DNA of 64,000 nucleotides from Caldisericaceae bacterium (GTDB lineage Bacteria > Caldisericota > Caldisericia > Caldisericales > Caldisericaceae). Shown here in pieces: positions 63,444-64,000 of this stretch. Numbering within the stretch: position 1 is the first letter of the stretch; each line of letters begins with the position of its first letter. The notes below the pieces were generated by a model, which searched no databases, had not been told where the DNA came from, and saw only the letters and a list, made by a program, of their open reading frames with translations. Location: NCBI GenBank assembly GCA_027023025.1, contig JALVXB010000034.1, forward strand, positions 29,256-93,255, in the 5' to 3' direction. A program made the translations under genes and the position numbers.

Positions 63444-63470
63444 GGGCGGGCATACCCCGCCCTTTATTGT
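63444..63470 (+). terminator. rho-independent terminator after rpoC
   Basis: GGGCGGG/CCCGCCC form a 7-bp GC stem with loop CATAC, followed by TTTATTGT. The T-tract is short, so some readthrough into rpsL is possible. Confidence 0.75.
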
Positions 63471-63490
63471 AAGATCTAATTTGTTTATCC

Positions 63491-63518
63491 TTGACAGGAT
63501 GTGTTATTTTGATATAAT
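63491..63518 (+). promoter_or_regulatory. promoter of the rpsL-rpsG operon
   Basis: TTGACA, 16-base spacer and TATAAT, a perfect consensus, about 40 bases before the rpsL ATG (GTAGGAGG precedes it). Confidence 0.9.
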
Positions 63519-63558
63519 TACGCCTTGTGCGAAAGAAAATTTAGTAGGAGGATTATGA

Positions 63559-63948
63559 ATGCTTACATTTAACCAATTAGTACGAAGTCCAAGAAAGAGA
63601 AAGAAAGAAAAAAGCAAAACTCCTGCGTTGCAAGGATGCCCGCAGAAGAGGGGTGTCTGTATACAGGTTAGGACTATGACCCCTAAGAAGCCAAATTCTG
63701 CTTTAAGAAAGGTAGCAAGAGTCAGACTTACTAATGGTATTGAGGTAACGGCATACATTGGTGGTATAGGGCATAACCTTCAGGAACACTCTATGGTTCT
63801 GGTGCGCGGCGGCAGAGTGAAAGACTTACCTGGTGTTAGGTACCATGTTGTTAGGGGTACTCTTGATGCAGCGGGAGTTGAAGGTAGAAGAAGAGGTAGA
63901 TCTAAGTATGGAACTAAGAGACCTAAGGAAAGTAAAGGAGGTGCTTAA
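63559..63948 (+). CDS. rpsL: 30S ribosomal protein S12
   Basis: This S12 protein has 129 residues. [15 protein letters not shown] is the N-terminus, [12 protein letters not shown] and [19 protein letters not shown] the decoding-site part, [20 protein letters not shown] and [13 protein letters not shown] the conserved C-terminus. The streptomycin-related lysine of PKKPNS is the wild-type residue. It overlaps rpsG by one base (TAATG), the classical str operon order. Confidence 0.98.
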   Translation: MLTFNQLVRSPRKRKKEKSKTPALQGCPQKRGVCIQVRTMTPKKPNSALRKVARVRLTNGIEVTAYIGGIGHNLQEHSMVLVRGGRVKDLPGVRYHVVRGTLDAAGVEGRRRGRSKYGTKRPKESKGGA

Positions 63949-64000
63949 TGCCTCGTAAGAAGATTAGTACTGTAAGAGAAATTCCGCCTGATCCTGTTTA
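63948..64000 (+). CDS. rpsG: 30S ribosomal protein S7, start only (cut by window edge)
   Basis: The first 17 codons, [17 protein letters not shown], match the N-terminus of S7, and the position directly after rpsL with a TAATG overlap is the str operon order. AAAGGAGG lies before the ATG. The rest of the gene lies beyond the window. Confidence 0.9.
   Translation, partial: MPRKKISTVREIPPDPV

Noticed and set aside
1-64000. CRISPR arrays, IS elements, prophage, toxin-antitoxin or defence island
   Set aside because: No spaced direct repeats, transposase, phage structural or restriction genes were seen. The one recombinase-like gene lacks its catalytic residues and has no att-like repeats or integrated tRNA end nearby.

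Overview
The window is a dense bacterial chromosome segment of low to moderate GC. Genes abut or overlap by 1-26 bases and no gap exceeds about 300 bases. The organism is a bacterium: it has RpoB/RpoC of bacterial type, FtsH, SMC, HU, RuvABC, DnaE and S12. The V-type ATPase in place of any visible F-type, EndoQ, a freestanding archaeal-type ThrRS editing domain, PdxST and a LacD-like aldolase point to a thermophilic anaerobe from a deep or poorly sampled lineage. A Caldisericum-like bacterium would fit, but that is a guess from gene content and not a sequence match.

Layout. Bases 1-3408 (minus): the 5' part of dnaE, a lipoprotein, endonuclease III and a DegV protein. Bases 3461-9347 (plus): an unknown protein, fhs and smc. 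Bases 9429-12415: a LacD-like aldolase with its terminator, then a four-gene cluster of exported coiled-coil protein, membrane protein, ECF sigma factor and tiny membrane anti-sigma candidate. Bases 12423-19362 (minus): DUF362 protein, a second HhH-GPD glycosylase, ftsH, hpt, tilS and a DUF4032 kinase-like protein. Bases 19424-21880 (plus): DUF72, Pit phosphate transporter and its DUF47 partner, ending at a bidirectional terminator. Bases 21969-25572 (minus): HU, a MobB-like P-loop protein, topoisomerase III and a cold-shock protein. Bases 25750-29674: era and a RidA protein (plus), then a HemW-like radical SAM enzyme, a universal stress protein and uppP (minus).

From 29770 to the end everything is on the plus strand: DJ-1, macro domain, RNase H-like, zinc ribbon, BaiN-type flavoprotein, pdxS-pdxT, yebC-ruvC-ruvA-ruvB and the ThrRS editing domain. 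Two tRNA-Pro genes follow, then speA, a nine-gene V-ATPase operon (H-I-K-E-C-F-A-B-D), a Nudix hydrolase, a degenerate Xer-like recombinase, a lipid acyltransferase, a GT2, EndoQ and moaA-moaC. The window closes with rpoB, an EF-G paralogue, rpoC, rpsL and the start of rpsG.

The most unusual points are these. A FusA2-type EF-G paralogue is wedged between rpoB and rpoC. RpoB and RpoC both carry expansions built from the same repeated small module. A Xer-type recombinase has lost its tyrosine and histidines. The NtpK rotor protein keeps the complete Na+ site. Several genes have a -10 box only 6-8 bases before the start codon and no Shine-Dalgarno sequence, so they should be leaderless. Nearly every clear promoter has a 16-base spacer. 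No CRISPR array, insertion sequence, prophage or defence island is visible.
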